Assembly (NCBI GenBank): GCA_016934215.1
Contig: JAFGTE010000013.1
Location: 1-64,000, forward strand
From: Candidatus Peregrinibacteria bacterium
Lineage (GTDB): Bacteria; Patescibacteriota; Gracilibacteria; UM-FILTER-43-11
DNA length: 64,000 bases
Reading direction: 5' to 3'
Made by a program: the position numbers and the translations under genes. Positions within the stretch are counted from its first letter, which is position 1. Every line of letters starts with the position of its first letter. The notes beneath the pieces were generated by a model that was not told the DNA's origin, ran no database searches, and saw only the letters and a program-made list of their open reading frames with translations. This document shows positions 28,286-39,637 of this stretch, one piece after another.

Positions 28286-29761
28286 ATGGGACGAACCGAA
28301 CAAATAAATGAAGGGCCAGGAATTGAGACGTTATCAGCTCTTAAAATCTGGGCAAGGCGAGCTTTGCTCATTGCCCCTCTTCTTGCTGCAGAATCAGGAT
28401 GCCACTCTCCATTACCCAAACAACCTCATCAATCTGTTTCAGTTGCAGAGAATGAGACCGTCTCAGCTGCAGCAGATAATATTTGTTGGAATGGAATGGA
28501 TCCAAATGATGATTTCGATTTTTCCTTTCCAAATGCATTTATCACGAAAGGCGCCTCAATTTATTTTAAGGCATCTAAAGTCCCTGTACCTGAATTGAGA
28601 TTCGAAAAAATTAAGAATGATGCTAGTAATTCATTCTATCTAGATTCTGACGATCAAAAAGAAATGTTTGAGAGAAGATGCAGAAAAAACAGCTATGAGC
28701 CTCTGAATGTAATCGCTCCTAAATCTCTGGAAGTTGTAACAATTTCATTTGATAACAGAGAGGAACTCGTACCAATTTATAGTTTAACCTGCCAGCTAGT
28801 TAATGATAATGGTTATCCTGCCAGAGGCCTATATACATCAGGACAGATTTTTATGCAGGAGCCGAAGACACAGGATACTATTCATCATGAAGCATGTCAC
28901 GCCTACCTGGATATGAAATGGGCAGACGCTGGAATTAGCCCTGGTGATCGCAGATGGATTAGTGCCGGAAGAGTATTCTCCGAAACTGAATTGAAAATGG
29001 CTGGTCTTGAATCATGTGAACCTGTCAATATGCTCATGGCTAATGAAACGGTTTGCTATGCTTTTGAGGAAAGCAAGAGAGAAAGCAAAACTGATACTGT
29101 ATTGAATAATTTGGCGAGCCTTGGCAGCAGCGCGCGTTTTGCACTTGGAATGAATGCGATGAGCCGAATCGCTTCTGTTTTAAAGAATGGAAATCGGATT
29201 ATTACCAAAGAGAATTTTAGAGAATTTGATCCCTATCATCTGCTAAACAGGGCATCTGAATGGATTGATGAACCTTGGGCTGAAAACGCTATCTCATTCG
29301 TCGTAGAGACATCTCCTGTAGCAGCGTTATTCGCCAGTGAAAGAAAATCCAATAATGCTTTAGCAAAGAAGATTGCCGAACAATATCCATTTCTACAAGA
29401 TCTTAATTCTGATGTTTTTGAAGCTACAAATTGTTCAGCGGGTCAATTGAATCCGAGTGTTTGTCAGGAAATAGAAACTTCTATTGTTGAAGAGGTGAAT
29501 TCAAGGCAAGGTTACGATCGAGAATATATCCACGCTGTGATTTTCTATCTTTCCTTTAGGGCGGAAAAATCGAATCTGGAAAGCGTTCTTGACTCATTTT
29601 ATGAGAAAGATCCTAATGAGACCCGAAAAGCATTGAAAATTGTATCGAAAATTCTGCTTGATTCTTTGAAGAGGAGGGGGAAATCATCAAGAAAATGGTT
29701 AATTGATATTCTAGAGAAATATGACATTGACACTCAATCGCTTAGAGATGCTATTGATTGA
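28286..29761 (+). CDS. putative secreted metallopeptidase-like protein (HEACH motif)
   Basis: N-terminal hydrophobic segment; IHHEACHAYLDMKW contains HExxH. Confidence 0.55.
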   Translation: MGRTEQINEGPGIETLSALKIWARRALLIAPLLAAESGCHSPLPKQPHQSVSVAENETVSAAADNICWNGMDPNDDFDFSFPNAFITKGASIYFKASKVPVPELRFEKIKNDASNSFYLDSDDQKEMFERRCRKNSYEPLNVIAPKSLEVVTISFDNREELVPIYSLTCQLVNDNGYPARGLYTSGQIFMQEPKTQDTIHHEACHAYLDMKWADAGISPGDRRWISAGRVFSETELKMAGLESCEPVNMLMANETVCYAFEESKRESKTDTVLNNLASLGSSARFALGMNAMSRIASVLKNGNRIITKENFREFDPYHLLNRASEWIDEPWAENAISFVVETSPVAALFASERKSNNALAKKIAEQYPFLQDLNSDVFEATNCSAGQLNPSVCQEIETSIVEEVNSRQGYDREYIHAVIFYLSFRAEKSNLESVLDSFYEKDPNETRKALKIVSKILLDSLKRRGKSSRKWLIDILEKYDIDTQSLRDAID

Positions 29762-29804
29762 GTTCTGATTGGCAATAAGACTCTTCCAGAATATAATAAA
29801 TACA

Positions 29805-30443
29805 ATGGAATGTCTGAAAAATAGTGCTGAAAATATCGGGAAGGCGGTGGAAGTGTTAAAAAAAGGCGGAGTGATCGTCCATCCGGCAGACACCTGTTTC
29901 GGGCTGGCCGGAGATCTGATGAAAGAAGACGCCCTCAGAAAGCTTCAGGAAATCAAGGGCAGAGACGCTCAAAAACCGATGAGCATCATGCTCCCCCCTC
30001 ATTTCAAACCCTTATTGGGTGAATTTACTGTTCTCAATGATTTTTCTGAAATGGCCTGTGAAAAGCTTTTTCCCGGCCCTGTGACCATTGTTCTCCCTAA
30101 AGGCCCCCGTATACCGCCGTATTTCTTTCCTGACGTTTCGACCATCGGAATCCGCATGCCTTACGTCACCAATCAGTATGACATCATGCTGAAATATTAT
30201 CATCCGCTGATCACGACAAGTGCTAATCTTTCTGATCAGCCTGTCTGTACGACTTGTGCAGACGTTATAAAAATATTTGAAGGAAGCAAGCATCAGCCTG
30301 ATTTACTTTTAGACGGTGAAATTCAGGGTAACGGTATGCCTTCTACGGTTATCTCTCTGGAAGGTAATCAGGTCAAGATATTACGTGAAGGCCCTTTGGG
30401 AAAAAGGCAACTGGAAACCATTTTGGGATTGAATATAAATTAA
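29805..30443 (+). CDS. tsaC: YrdC/Sua5-family threonylcarbamoyl-AMP synthase
   Basis: GGVIVHPADTCFGLAGD; KGRDAQKPMSIML; ITTSANLSDQP. Confidence 0.9.
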   Translation: MECLKNSAENIGKAVEVLKKGGVIVHPADTCFGLAGDLMKEDALRKLQEIKGRDAQKPMSIMLPPHFKPLLGEFTVLNDFSEMACEKLFPGPVTIVLPKGPRIPPYFFPDVSTIGIRMPYVTNQYDIMLKYYHPLITTSANLSDQPVCTTCADVIKIFEGSKHQPDLLLDGEIQGNGMPSTVISLEGNQVKILREGPLGKRQLETILGLNIN

Positions 30444-30501
30444 AAGCAATTTTGGCTTTGCCACTTTTATGGTAAAGTCTTTTCTGTAACCCTTAAGAAA
30501 G

Positions 30502-32271
30502 ATGTACCGTTCTCATACTTGCGGAGAGCTCTCCTCCAAAGATATAGGTGAAACCATTACTTTAAGTGGCTGGGTTCATCGTCGCCGTGACCACGGCGGT
30601 ATTATTTTTATCGACCTGCGCGACCGCTACGGTCTGACTCAGATCGTCTTTGATCCTGAATTCGATCAGAAAGCTTTAGACATCGCCGATAAAGTCCGGC
30701 CTGAATATGTGCTGAAAGTCACGGGCGAGGTCCGGAAGCGTCTGGAAGGACAGGATAATCCGAATATGGCGACCGGTGAGATCGAAGTATATATCAATGA
30801 GATCAAAATCCTTAATGATGCCAAGACGCCGCCTTTCGAGATCGATCAGGAAAAGACAATTAACGAGGAACTTCGTTTAAAGTACCGTTATCTGGACCTC
30901 CGAAAAGACCGGATGAAAAATAATATTGTGCTTCGCCATAAAGTGATCAAAGAGATCCGGGATCTGATGGATAATGAGAATTTTGTGGAAATCGAAACGC
31001 CGATTCTGATCAAAGGAACCCCTGAGGGAAGCCGGGAATATCTGGTTCCTTCCAGACTGTATCCCGGTAAATTTTATGTGCTTCCGCAGAGTCCTCAACA
31101 GCTCAAACAGCTCCTGATGATCGCCGGTTATGACCGTTATTTTCAGATTGCCCGCTGTTTCCGCGATGAAGATCAGCGCGGTGACCGGCAGCCGGAGTTC
31201 ACTCAGCTCGATATCGAGATGAGTTTTGTGGAAGAAAAAGACGTGATGGCGGTGAATGAAAAACTGCTCATCGTCCTGACCAAGAAGTTCATGCCGGATA
31301 AAAAGATTCAGAAAGAGCCGTTCCCGGTACTGACATGGAAAGAGGCCATGGAAACTTATGGCAGTGACAAGCCGGATATCCGTTTTGAAATGAAGATCGT
31401 GGACGTGACAGACATTGTGACAGGTTCCGGCTTCAGTGTGTTCAGCAATGCCGTGAAAGAAGGCGGTGTAGTCAAAGCCCTGCGCGTGAAAGGCGGCGGC
31501 AAATTCACCCGCAAAGAGATCGACGATCTGACGGAACTCGCCCGAATCCACGGAGCAAAAGGTCTGGCCTACTTTCTGTATGAAGAAGACGGTAGTATTC
31601 GCTCGCCGCTGACCAAATTCATGAGCGAGGAAGAGATCAAAGGAATTACCGAAAAGACCGGCGCCAAACCCGGTGACTGTGTGTTTTTCGGTGCCGATCA
31701 GTTCAATACGGCCTGTGAAGCTCTCGGTCAGGTCCGCCTGGCCTGTGGTGACAAATTCAATCTGCGTGATCCCAATGTTTTCGCGTTCCTGTGGGTGCAT
31801 GAGTTCCCGATGTTTGAACGGGATCAGGCCACCGGTGGGCTGGGGGCCATGCATCATCCGTTTACCCGCCCCATGACGGAAGACATCGACCTACTTGAAA
31901 CAGCGCCAGAAAAGGCCCGTTCCATTGCTTATGATGTGGTTTTAAATGGCAACGAAATAGGTGGCGGAAGCATGAGGATCCATGAGCAGAAACTTCAGCA
32001 GAAGATCTTTGATATCTTAAAAATTACTCCTGAAGACGCTGAAATAAGGTTCGGCCATATGCTGGAAGCCTTCAGTTATGGGGCTCCTCCTCACGGCGGA
32101 ATCGCCTGGGGACTCGATCGCCTGATCATGATCTTTGCCGGTGAACCCAATATCCGCGAAGTCATCGCCTTCCCGAAAGATTCAAAAGCCAAAGACTTAA
32201 CTCTTGGTGCCCCTTCTGTCATGCCGGAAAAGGATGTGAAAGAAGCGAATGTAAAAATCATCAATGCCTAA
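30502..32271 (+). CDS. aspS: aspartyl-tRNA synthetase
   Basis: MYRSHTCGELSSKDIGETITLSGWVHRRRDHGGIIFIDLRD; FRDEDQRGDRQPEFTQLDIEMSF. Confidence 0.97.
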   Translation: MYRSHTCGELSSKDIGETITLSGWVHRRRDHGGIIFIDLRDRYGLTQIVFDPEFDQKALDIADKVRPEYVLKVTGEVRKRLEGQDNPNMATGEIEVYINEIKILNDAKTPPFEIDQEKTINEELRLKYRYLDLRKDRMKNNIVLRHKVIKEIRDLMDNENFVEIETPILIKGTPEGSREYLVPSRLYPGKFYVLPQSPQQLKQLLMIAGYDRYFQIARCFRDEDQRGDRQPEFTQLDIEMSFVEEKDVMAVNEKLLIVLTKKFMPDKKIQKEPFPVLTWKEAMETYGSDKPDIRFEMKIVDVTDIVTGSGFSVFSNAVKEGGVVKALRVKGGGKFTRKEIDDLTELARIHGAKGLAYFLYEEDGSIRSPLTKFMSEEEIKGITEKTGAKPGDCVFFGADQFNTACEALGQVRLACGDKFNLRDPNVFAFLWVHEFPMFERDQATGGLGAMHHPFTRPMTEDIDLLETAPEKARSIAYDVVLNGNEIGGGSMRIHEQKLQQKIFDILKITPEDAEIRFGHMLEAFSYGAPPHGGIAWGLDRLIMIFAGEPNIREVIAFPKDSKAKDLTLGAPSVMPEKDVKEANVKIINA

Positions 32272-32539
32272 ACTGGAAGAAATGACCCTGGAGGAAAAAG
32301 TGGATGAACTTCTGAAGTATCAGAGGAAGCTCCATTATATGGCTATTCTGAAAACGGTTTTCAGTTTCCTGACTTTTCTGATTCTGGTTGTCCTGCCAAT
32401 TGCGGGCGCTTTTTATCTGGCCGACTATGTGAGAGATGCCCTAGGACTCAGCCTGACTGAAATCGGGGAAACTTTACGAAAGATAAAAGGCGTCACTGAT
32501 ATCAATGGCGTTGACAGCATCAAGAACTTTCTAAAATAG
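32264..32539 (+). CDS. small membrane protein overlapping aspS end
   Basis: 8-nt overlap with aspS stop, one TM helix. Confidence 0.5.
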   Translation: MPKLEEMTLEEKVDELLKYQRKLHYMAILKTVFSFLTFLILVVLPIAGAFYLADYVRDALGLSLTEIGETLRKIKGVTDINGVDSIKNFLK

Positions 32540-32558
32540 ACTGTTTGTTGTTTTTCTT

Positions 32559-32750
32559 TTAAGCTTTTCCCCTTTCCCTTATGGACGGCCAAACCCACGG
32601 CAGTCTGCCGTTTTCATCTAAAAGGCCATCGATGATCTGACGCTCATTTTCCACTTCTTTGCCGGGATCTTTGGGAACTATTTCAAGCTGTTCTTCGAGT
32701 GGCGGAGGCAATTGACTGGGATTATTGCCAGGATCGGATGTACGAGACAT
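32559..32750 (-). CDS. small hypothetical protein
   Basis: 63-aa ORF, hydrophilic. Confidence 0.35.
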   Translation of the reverse strand: MSRTSDPGNNPSQLPPPLEEQLEIVPKDPGKEVENERQIIDGLLDENGRLPWVWPSIRERGKA

Positions 32751-32793
32751 GATGGAGAGGTAAATACTTTATGTTATTATTTTATAACATTTT

Positions 32794-33912
<1,119 letters not shown>

Positions 33913-33915
33913 TTA

Positions 33916-34380
33916 TTAAGCAGCATTTACTTTTTTTCCGGGATGCGCTGAGGGGCGTATTTCACTACTTCGACCCGGATTTGGTGTGGGATCATCCGGC
34001 GGATCACTTTCACCTTTTGACATTTTCAGCACTTCCATTTCTTGTGTAATACGTTCTATTTCTTCAATACGTTCGACAATGTTTTGCATTAGTGTGCGTT
34101 TTTCTTGATCTCTCTCATTTAATACCTCTAATACCTCCAAACGGTCTACTATAAGCTGTCTGACGGCCACCCGATAATTTACATTATCTTCGATCTGCCC
34201 GGTTCTGAGCCGGTCCGGTAAACCCAACAGCTGTTGGATCTGCAGACGGGATGCCTGCGAAAACAGTGATTCAAGTCTGGACAAAGCGCTCCTTTTTTCC
34301 TGCGAAAGTTCATATTCCCGTTGCTGGTTTCTAAAATCTTTAAAACTCATAAATATTGCTTCTGGGTTATTATGATACAT
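33916..34380 (-). CDS. hypothetical coiled-coil protein
   Basis: ORF in gene-consistent position. Confidence 0.45.
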   Translation of the reverse strand: MYHNNPEAIFMSFKDFRNQQREYELSQEKRSALSRLESLFSQASRLQIQQLLGLPDRLRTGQIEDNVNYRVAVRQLIVDRLEVLEVLNERDQEKRTLMQNIVERIEEIERITQEMEVLKMSKGESDPPDDPTPNPGRSSEIRPSAHPGKKVNAA

Positions 34381-34412
34381 TAATTTTTATTTTTTTCAAG
34401 TATTTCACAAAA

Positions 34413-35402
34413 TTATATCTGCCATTCATTTTCCAGCGCATTACGCCGCGCCTTTGCCTCCTCGATTTCCTGATCGGAGAGCCTTCTTACCCCGATCATT
34501 TCGTAATAGAGATCCATCTTATGATTGTAGTGAAAAACCTCATAAATCGCCTGACGCAGGGTATTTTTGGCATGCTCCACATCATCGTCACTTCTTATTA
34601 TTTTGATAGCGCCACGTCTTGTGTACATGCCCAGCGCCGTACGCATTGCCTGCTCCACGTCGGGACGGGGGTTCATCAGAAGGAAGCGGCCAAAAAGGTC
34701 ATCCGGATTGGCGTGGCTTTTCTCGATGGCCGGTAAGGCAATTCCCGCATCTGACAGGGTGTCGCCAAGACCAAGAGCCAATGCCTTATTCTTAACCAGT
34801 TCCACGCAGACATCGGTCTTCATCGCCTGCACTCCCGTGTTTTCATCGGTAAAGATCTCAGAATCACAATAGGCTCCTTTGCCATTGACCGGAGCCATCA
34901 TTGCCACAACATGCGGAAATTTCATTTCGACCGCAAAAGGATAGGCGATTTCACCGGGGGCGCCCGTCAGAAGCATACGGTTAAATCTGAATTTATCCGC
35001 TTCTGTCATCATGGGAATGGCACAGGGCTTTATTTTTTTGTGACCATCTTTTCTAAACCAGTTACCGGCTGTTTCCATTACGTTCGTACGGGTCATTTTT
35101 GCGGCATAAAGCATTTCTGACCATCGATTTCCCATGGCGGCCAGATGAGCATCGTATTTCTCGGGGGTAATTTTTTCGTCATGCCATTCTCTGAAAAGTT
35201 CACAGAGTTTATTGCGGATGACTGAATTCCCCACCTCAGGATTGGCTTCCACAAAGGCTTCCATTAAAAGTTTCTGTCCTCCTCTGGTCAGCGTTCCATC
35301 TAAGTCTGACACCAGCCATGGCCGGTTTTTAGGAAGGGATCGAATATCACCCATTTTATGAAGCCGAGGCTTAAAATCTCCCATTACGTTTTCCGGATAC
35401 AC
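34413..35402 (-). CDS. HAD-like hydrolase
   Basis: WLVSDLDGTLTRGG (DxDGT). Confidence 0.7.
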   Translation of the reverse strand: MYPENVMGDFKPRLHKMGDIRSLPKNRPWLVSDLDGTLTRGGQKLLMEAFVEANPEVGNSVIRNKLCELFREWHDEKITPEKYDAHLAAMGNRWSEMLYAAKMTRTNVMETAGNWFRKDGHKKIKPCAIPMMTEADKFRFNRMLLTGAPGEIAYPFAVEMKFPHVVAMMAPVNGKGAYCDSEIFTDENTGVQAMKTDVCVELVKNKALALGLGDTLSDAGIALPAIEKSHANPDDLFGRFLLMNPRPDVEQAMRTALGMYTRRGAIKIIRSDDDVEHAKNTLRQAIYEVFHYNHKMDLYYEMIGVRRLSDQEIEEAKARRNALENEWQI

Positions 35403-35481
35403 AAATAAAGGTAAATATTATAACAAAAAAATACCCTTTGTCAATAATCAAGTGTTGTTTTTCTGTAACACCTTATCCGTC

Positions 35482-36069
35482 CTATTTTCTCCGTTCAATG
35501 ATTTTATCCACAATCCCGTATTCCAGTGCCTGCTTGGCCCGCATAAAATAATCGCGTTCCGTATCTTTTTCGACTTTATCCAGCTTCTGCCCTGTGTGTT
35601 TGGCGATCATCTCGTTCAGCAGTTTTTTGGTCTGAATGATGTGGTCGGCATGAATCGCAATGTCGGTTGCCTGACCTTCCGTACCGCCTAAAGGCTGATG
35701 GATCATGACTTCGGAATGCGGCAGAATAAAGCGCTTTCCTTTGGTTCCGCCCATTAAAATAATGGAACCGCCCGAAGCCGCAATGCCCACGCAAACCGTC
35801 GAAACATCGCATTTTATCAGTTGTATGGTGTCGTACATGGCCAAAGTGGAAGAAACAGAACCACCCGGAGAATTCACGTAAATAGTGATATCCTTATTTG
35901 GGTCTACCTTTTCCAGAAAAAGCAACTGGGCAATCACGGTATTAGCCACTTCATCGTTGATGGCAGTACCCAGAAAAACAATGCGTTCCTCAAGCAGGCG
36001 GGAGTAAATGTCGTAAACGCGTTCTCCGCCCTGAGGAGTTTTATCGATAACGGTTGGAATGATTGGCAT
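35482..36069 (-). CDS. clpP: ATP-dependent Clp protease proteolytic subunit
   Basis: RIVFLGTAINDEVANTVIAQLLFLE; GIAASGGSIILMGGTKGKRFILPHSEVMIHQP. Confidence 0.96.
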   Translation of the reverse strand: MPIIPTVIDKTPQGGERVYDIYSRLLEERIVFLGTAINDEVANTVIAQLLFLEKVDPNKDITIYVNSPGGSVSSTLAMYDTIQLIKCDVSTVCVGIAASGGSIILMGGTKGKRFILPHSEVMIHQPLGGTEGQATDIAIHADHIIQTKKLLNEMIAKHTGQKLDKVEKDTERDYFMRAKQALEYGIVDKIIERRK

Positions 36070-36186
36070 AACTTTTGGAATTTTTAATTTTTAAATTTTT
36101 GAATTTTTCTTCTTTATAATTATAGCATTTTTGGCTAATTCCTGCGAGCAAGGAGGCTTGACGGATATAGCTTGTCAGGCAGAATA

Positions 36187-36438
36187 CTATTTATGCCGTT
36201 TTTTTGTTTTCTGCTTTTTATGTTCATCATCAGGCACAATTTTCATGCGGTCCACCACCAGTTCGCCGATGGCAGCAAAAGGTATGGCTACTAAAGTCAC
36301 AATCCACACGACCCGCCAGGTAATCGGCTCACCTGTGGCTAGTTTCAGCGCAACCAGATCTTCCACTAATCCCATTGCCACACCGAAAATCAGAAATTCC
36401 AGGAAAATTTCAAGTCTTTTGACGTTTATTTTTCTCAT
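36187..36438 (-). CDS. small membrane protein
   Basis: Two hydrophobic segments, Lys-rich tail. Confidence 0.5.
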   Translation of the reverse strand: MRKINVKRLEIFLEFLIFGVAMGLVEDLVALKLATGEPITWRVVWIVTLVAIPFAAIGELVVDRMKIVPDDEHKKQKTKKRHK

Positions 36439-37841
36439 TATGTTAACAGTTTACGTAATATCTCATTGACGGATTTTGGGTTGGCGGAGCCCTTGGTAGC
36501 CCCCATAACCTGCCCCACCAGACTACCGATCGCTTTTTCTTTACCGCCTTTAAAATCAGCCACGATCTGCGGATTATGTTTGATGACTTCCTGACAGATT
36601 TTTTCGAGTTCACCGGTATCTTCCATGACTTTGAATGGTTCGAAGTACTTTTCCGGATCGGGATTCCGAAAGCATATTTCATCAAGGTGGTCTTTGGCGA
36701 TTTTTCCAGTAATCACCCCCTCTTCAATCATCTTCACCATTTTTCCGATGGTCTCTGGAGTGGCGCAATAAGTACTTAATGCTCTGAGCGGTTTAATTTC
36801 TGACAGTAGCCAGTTGGCGGTTTTCTTCGGATACCCGGAAATTTCTACCGCTTTTTCAAAATCATCAGCCAGTTCCATATCGGCGATAAGCGTGGCTGCA
36901 TCATTATCAGAAAGTCCCATCTCCTTGTACTTGGCCAGTTTCTGGTCCGGGAGTTCAGGAAGTTGCCCTTTCAGTTCCTCCACCATCTCTCTCGTCACTA
37001 CGATGGGCGGAACATCAGGTTCCGGAAAATAGCGATAATCGGCCGCTTCTTCTTTACCCCGCTGGGAAACGGTGATTTCTTTGTCATCCAGCCAGCCACG
37101 GGTTTCCTGTACGACCTGACCGCCACCTTCCAGAATCTCTTTTTGGCGCTGGATTTCGTACTCCAGGGCTTTTTCCAGACTGCGGAAAGAATTGAGGTTT
37201 TTGGTTTCCGTACGGGTGCCGAATTTCTTCTGTCCTTTGGGACGCAGGGAAACATTGATGTCAAAACGCATCATTCCTTTTTCCATATCCGCATTGGAAG
37301 CCCCCACATAACGCATGATCTTCTGAAGCTGACGGGCATAAGCGCTGGCTTCCTCCACGCTGCGAATATCCGGTTCGCTCACGATTTCCATCAGGGGCGT
37401 ACCGGAGCGGTTATAATCAACTAATGTGCCTCCTGCGGTGTGGGTCAATTTTCCGGCATCGTCCTCTAAATGAAGCCTGGTGATACCAATATCCTTTGTG
37501 CTTCCATCGGACTTAGTAATCGTCAGTTTGCCTTTTACGCTCACGGGCAGATCGTACTGAGAAATCTGAAAACCTTTGGGTAAATCAGGATAAAAATAAC
37601 TCTTGCGGTCCATTTTTGAAAACTCCGGAATCTCACAACCCAGTGCCAAAGCGCCCAGAATCCCCTTCCGCACGACTTCTTCATTTAAAACCGGCAGCAT
37701 TCCCGGAAAGCCCATACAAATGGGGCAGACATGCGTATTCGGCTCTGCGTTAAAAATATCGTTACTGCAACGGCAGAACATCTTGGTTTTGCTTGAAATC
37801 CGGCAGTGTACTTCTAAACCAATAACGGGTTCGTATTCCAT
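36438..37841 (-). CDS. gatB: aspartyl/glutamyl-tRNA amidotransferase subunit B
   Basis: MEYEPVIGLEVHCRISSKTKMFCRCSN; HLEDDAGKLTH; DYNRSGTPLMEIV. Confidence 0.96.
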   Translation of the reverse strand: MEYEPVIGLEVHCRISSKTKMFCRCSNDIFNAEPNTHVCPICMGFPGMLPVLNEEVVRKGILGALALGCEIPEFSKMDRKSYFYPDLPKGFQISQYDLPVSVKGKLTITKSDGSTKDIGITRLHLEDDAGKLTHTAGGTLVDYNRSGTPLMEIVSEPDIRSVEEASAYARQLQKIMRYVGASNADMEKGMMRFDINVSLRPKGQKKFGTRTETKNLNSFRSLEKALEYEIQRQKEILEGGGQVVQETRGWLDDKEITVSQRGKEEAADYRYFPEPDVPPIVVTREMVEELKGQLPELPDQKLAKYKEMGLSDNDAATLIADMELADDFEKAVEISGYPKKTANWLLSEIKPLRALSTYCATPETIGKMVKMIEEGVITGKIAKDHLDEICFRNPDPEKYFEPFKVMEDTGELEKICQEVIKHNPQIVADFKGGKEKAIGSLVGQVMGATKGSANPKSVNEILRKLLT

Positions 37842-37862
37842 TTTGAGTTTCTTACCTGTCAA

Positions 37863-38444
37863 TTATAGCTTAGCCAGAATGGAATTCAATTTTTTGTAGA
37901 ATTCCTGAAAACTGCCTTCATTTATTACGGTATAATCAGCATCCTTTGGCTCTGTTTGATTTTTTATCGAGATTTTAAAAAGATCGTAATCGATCCCGTC
38001 TCGTTTACGGATTCGCTCGTAAGCAAGTGCCTCGCCTGCTTTAGTCAGCAGTACTTTGTCGCAGAGTTCAAAGAATTCTAATTCTTTCCACAGGGCTCCG
38101 ACCACTACCGCATTCGCTTTCTTCTTTTTCAGGTAATAAAGTTCATTCTTCAGATGTCTTTTGAGTTCAGGATGAACGATGGCATTCAGATCTTTAAGCG
38201 CCTGTTTAGCTTCAGGCGTGTTTCCAAAAACGATGCTTTTCAGCTTCTGACGGTCGACGGTATCATCTTTTGTAAGGATATTCTCGCCAAAACGATCCAC
38301 TATCTCCCGCCAGATTTTCTGATAGGGGCGATAGAGTTTGTGCGCTATTTTATCCGCATTCAATACTTTCCAGCCTCTTTGTTCAAGGAATTGAGCGGCG
38401 GTGTGTTTACCGGTTCCGCTTTTTCCGGTGATTCCTAATATCAT
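37863..38444 (-). CDS. coaE: dephospho-CoA kinase
   Basis: MILGITGKSGTGKHTAAQFLEQRGWKVLNADKIAH. Confidence 0.85.
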   Translation of the reverse strand: MILGITGKSGTGKHTAAQFLEQRGWKVLNADKIAHKLYRPYQKIWREIVDRFGENILTKDDTVDRQKLKSIVFGNTPEAKQALKDLNAIVHPELKRHLKNELYYLKKKKANAVVVGALWKELEFFELCDKVLLTKAGEALAYERIRKRDGIDYDLFKISIKNQTEPKDADYTVINEGSFQEFYKKLNSILAKL

Positions 38445-38446
38445 GG

Positions 38447-38488
38447 TTCGTGGTTCGTGGTGCGCAGATTTTCTCCACGAACCACGAA
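38447..38488. repeat. perfect 14-bp-arm palindromic element abutting coaE start
   Basis: ttcgtggttcgtgg-14 nt-ccacgaaccacgaa. Confidence 0.9.
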
Positions 38489-38491
38489 CAT

Positions 38492-38893
38492 TTAAAATAT
38501 TTTCAAATCCTTAAAGGCCTGTTTGAACTTCAGCATGGTAGCTTTGTAGGTTTTTTCATCAACCCGATAGTTGATTTTGTGCGCAATGTCATTTCTGACC
38601 TTATGTGCCGCCCAAACATCATTGATATTTTCAAAAAGTGTGGGGGTCTTCTTTAGTTTGGCTCCCAGACTTCCTTTGTAGCCCATCCTGGTCAGCGCAT
38701 AGTCGAGTAGTTTATCGGCCTCCAAAATGGCATATTTATGATCCGGTTCGTGTATGATTTTTTTCCATGTCTCCCGGACTTCTTCCTTGAGTACTTTGCT
38801 GATTTTTCGGCGCAATCGTTTAAAAAGAACGTACCCAACAATCAGTACATCCGCTATCACAAAAATGAGGATGATAGTGACGATTAATTTCAT
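38492..38893 (-). CDS. hypothetical membrane-anchored protein
   Basis: N-terminal TM helix. Confidence 0.5.
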   Translation of the reverse strand: MKLIVTIILIFVIADVLIVGYVLFKRLRRKISKVLKEEVRETWKKIIHEPDHKYAILEADKLLDYALTRMGYKGSLGAKLKKTPTLFENINDVWAAHKVRNDIAHKINYRVDEKTYKATMLKFKQAFKDLKIF

Positions 38894-38961
38894 TTTTTAT
38901 TTTTGTTTTTTGCGCTCTTTAGCTCTATTTTAAATGAAAATCAGGAAAAGTAAATAAAAAT

Positions 38962-39540
38962 TTATTTTTTATGGCGTAAATGATGCGCCACCATTTGTGA
39001 AAGAAGTTCTTTTAACCCTCCGGCATGACTCATTTCACGGCTGTTTAAGTAATTTCCCTGATGTTTCATCAGAGCCAGTTCAATCTTCTTGGGATTTTTG
39101 GCATTTTTCAGATGAATATGAGACCCTGAAATGACTTTGAGGGTCACATCGCCGTATCGGAGAACAGTTCCCCAGAACCCTTTGATCACAAAGGCAACTC
39201 CTTCTGTATCTTCGTAGCCGATCCGCTGGGACGTGTTAGAAAAAAGTCCATGCCACTCCACAATAATGATACTCATGTCAGTAAAAAGCCAAACATCAGA
39301 ATGCCAATCGATGAGTTCATAAAATAACTTGATACACGCCAGAATCATCCAGGCAACAATAACAAGTACGAAAACGGGACTTTTAAAACCAATAAAATAA
39401 AGGATCCATGGCAGCATAAAGCCAAAAAACAATATCCCGACAAAGGGGCCGGCAAATTCGGCCCAGTGTTTATGGGCGGCATAGAGCACATTTTCCCCTT
39501 TTTCCAGGTGTTTTTTGAAAATCAGCTTATCGACGAACAT
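38962..39540 (-). CDS. PH-domain-like membrane protein
   Basis: Two TM helices followed by bPH-like segment. Confidence 0.5.
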   Translation of the reverse strand: MFVDKLIFKKHLEKGENVLYAAHKHWAEFAGPFVGILFFGFMLPWILYFIGFKSPVFVLVIVAWMILACIKLFYELIDWHSDVWLFTDMSIIIVEWHGLFSNTSQRIGYEDTEGVAFVIKGFWGTVLRYGDVTLKVISGSHIHLKNAKNPKKIELALMKHQGNYLNSREMSHAGGLKELLSQMVAHHLRHKK

Positions 39541-39637
39541 TTGTTTTTGGTTTTACTGGGGCCATTATCCCAAAAAAAACTGGACTTGTAAATGCTCGCC
39601 AATCCCTATAATCTATACGGGCTAACCTGCTTCAAAA

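Noticed and set aside
30877-31857. 326-aa minus ORF opposite aspS
   Set aside because: Antisense shadow of aspS.
36069-36130. AATTTTT-rich repeats upstream of clpP
   Set aside because: Simple low-complexity AT tract without further structure.
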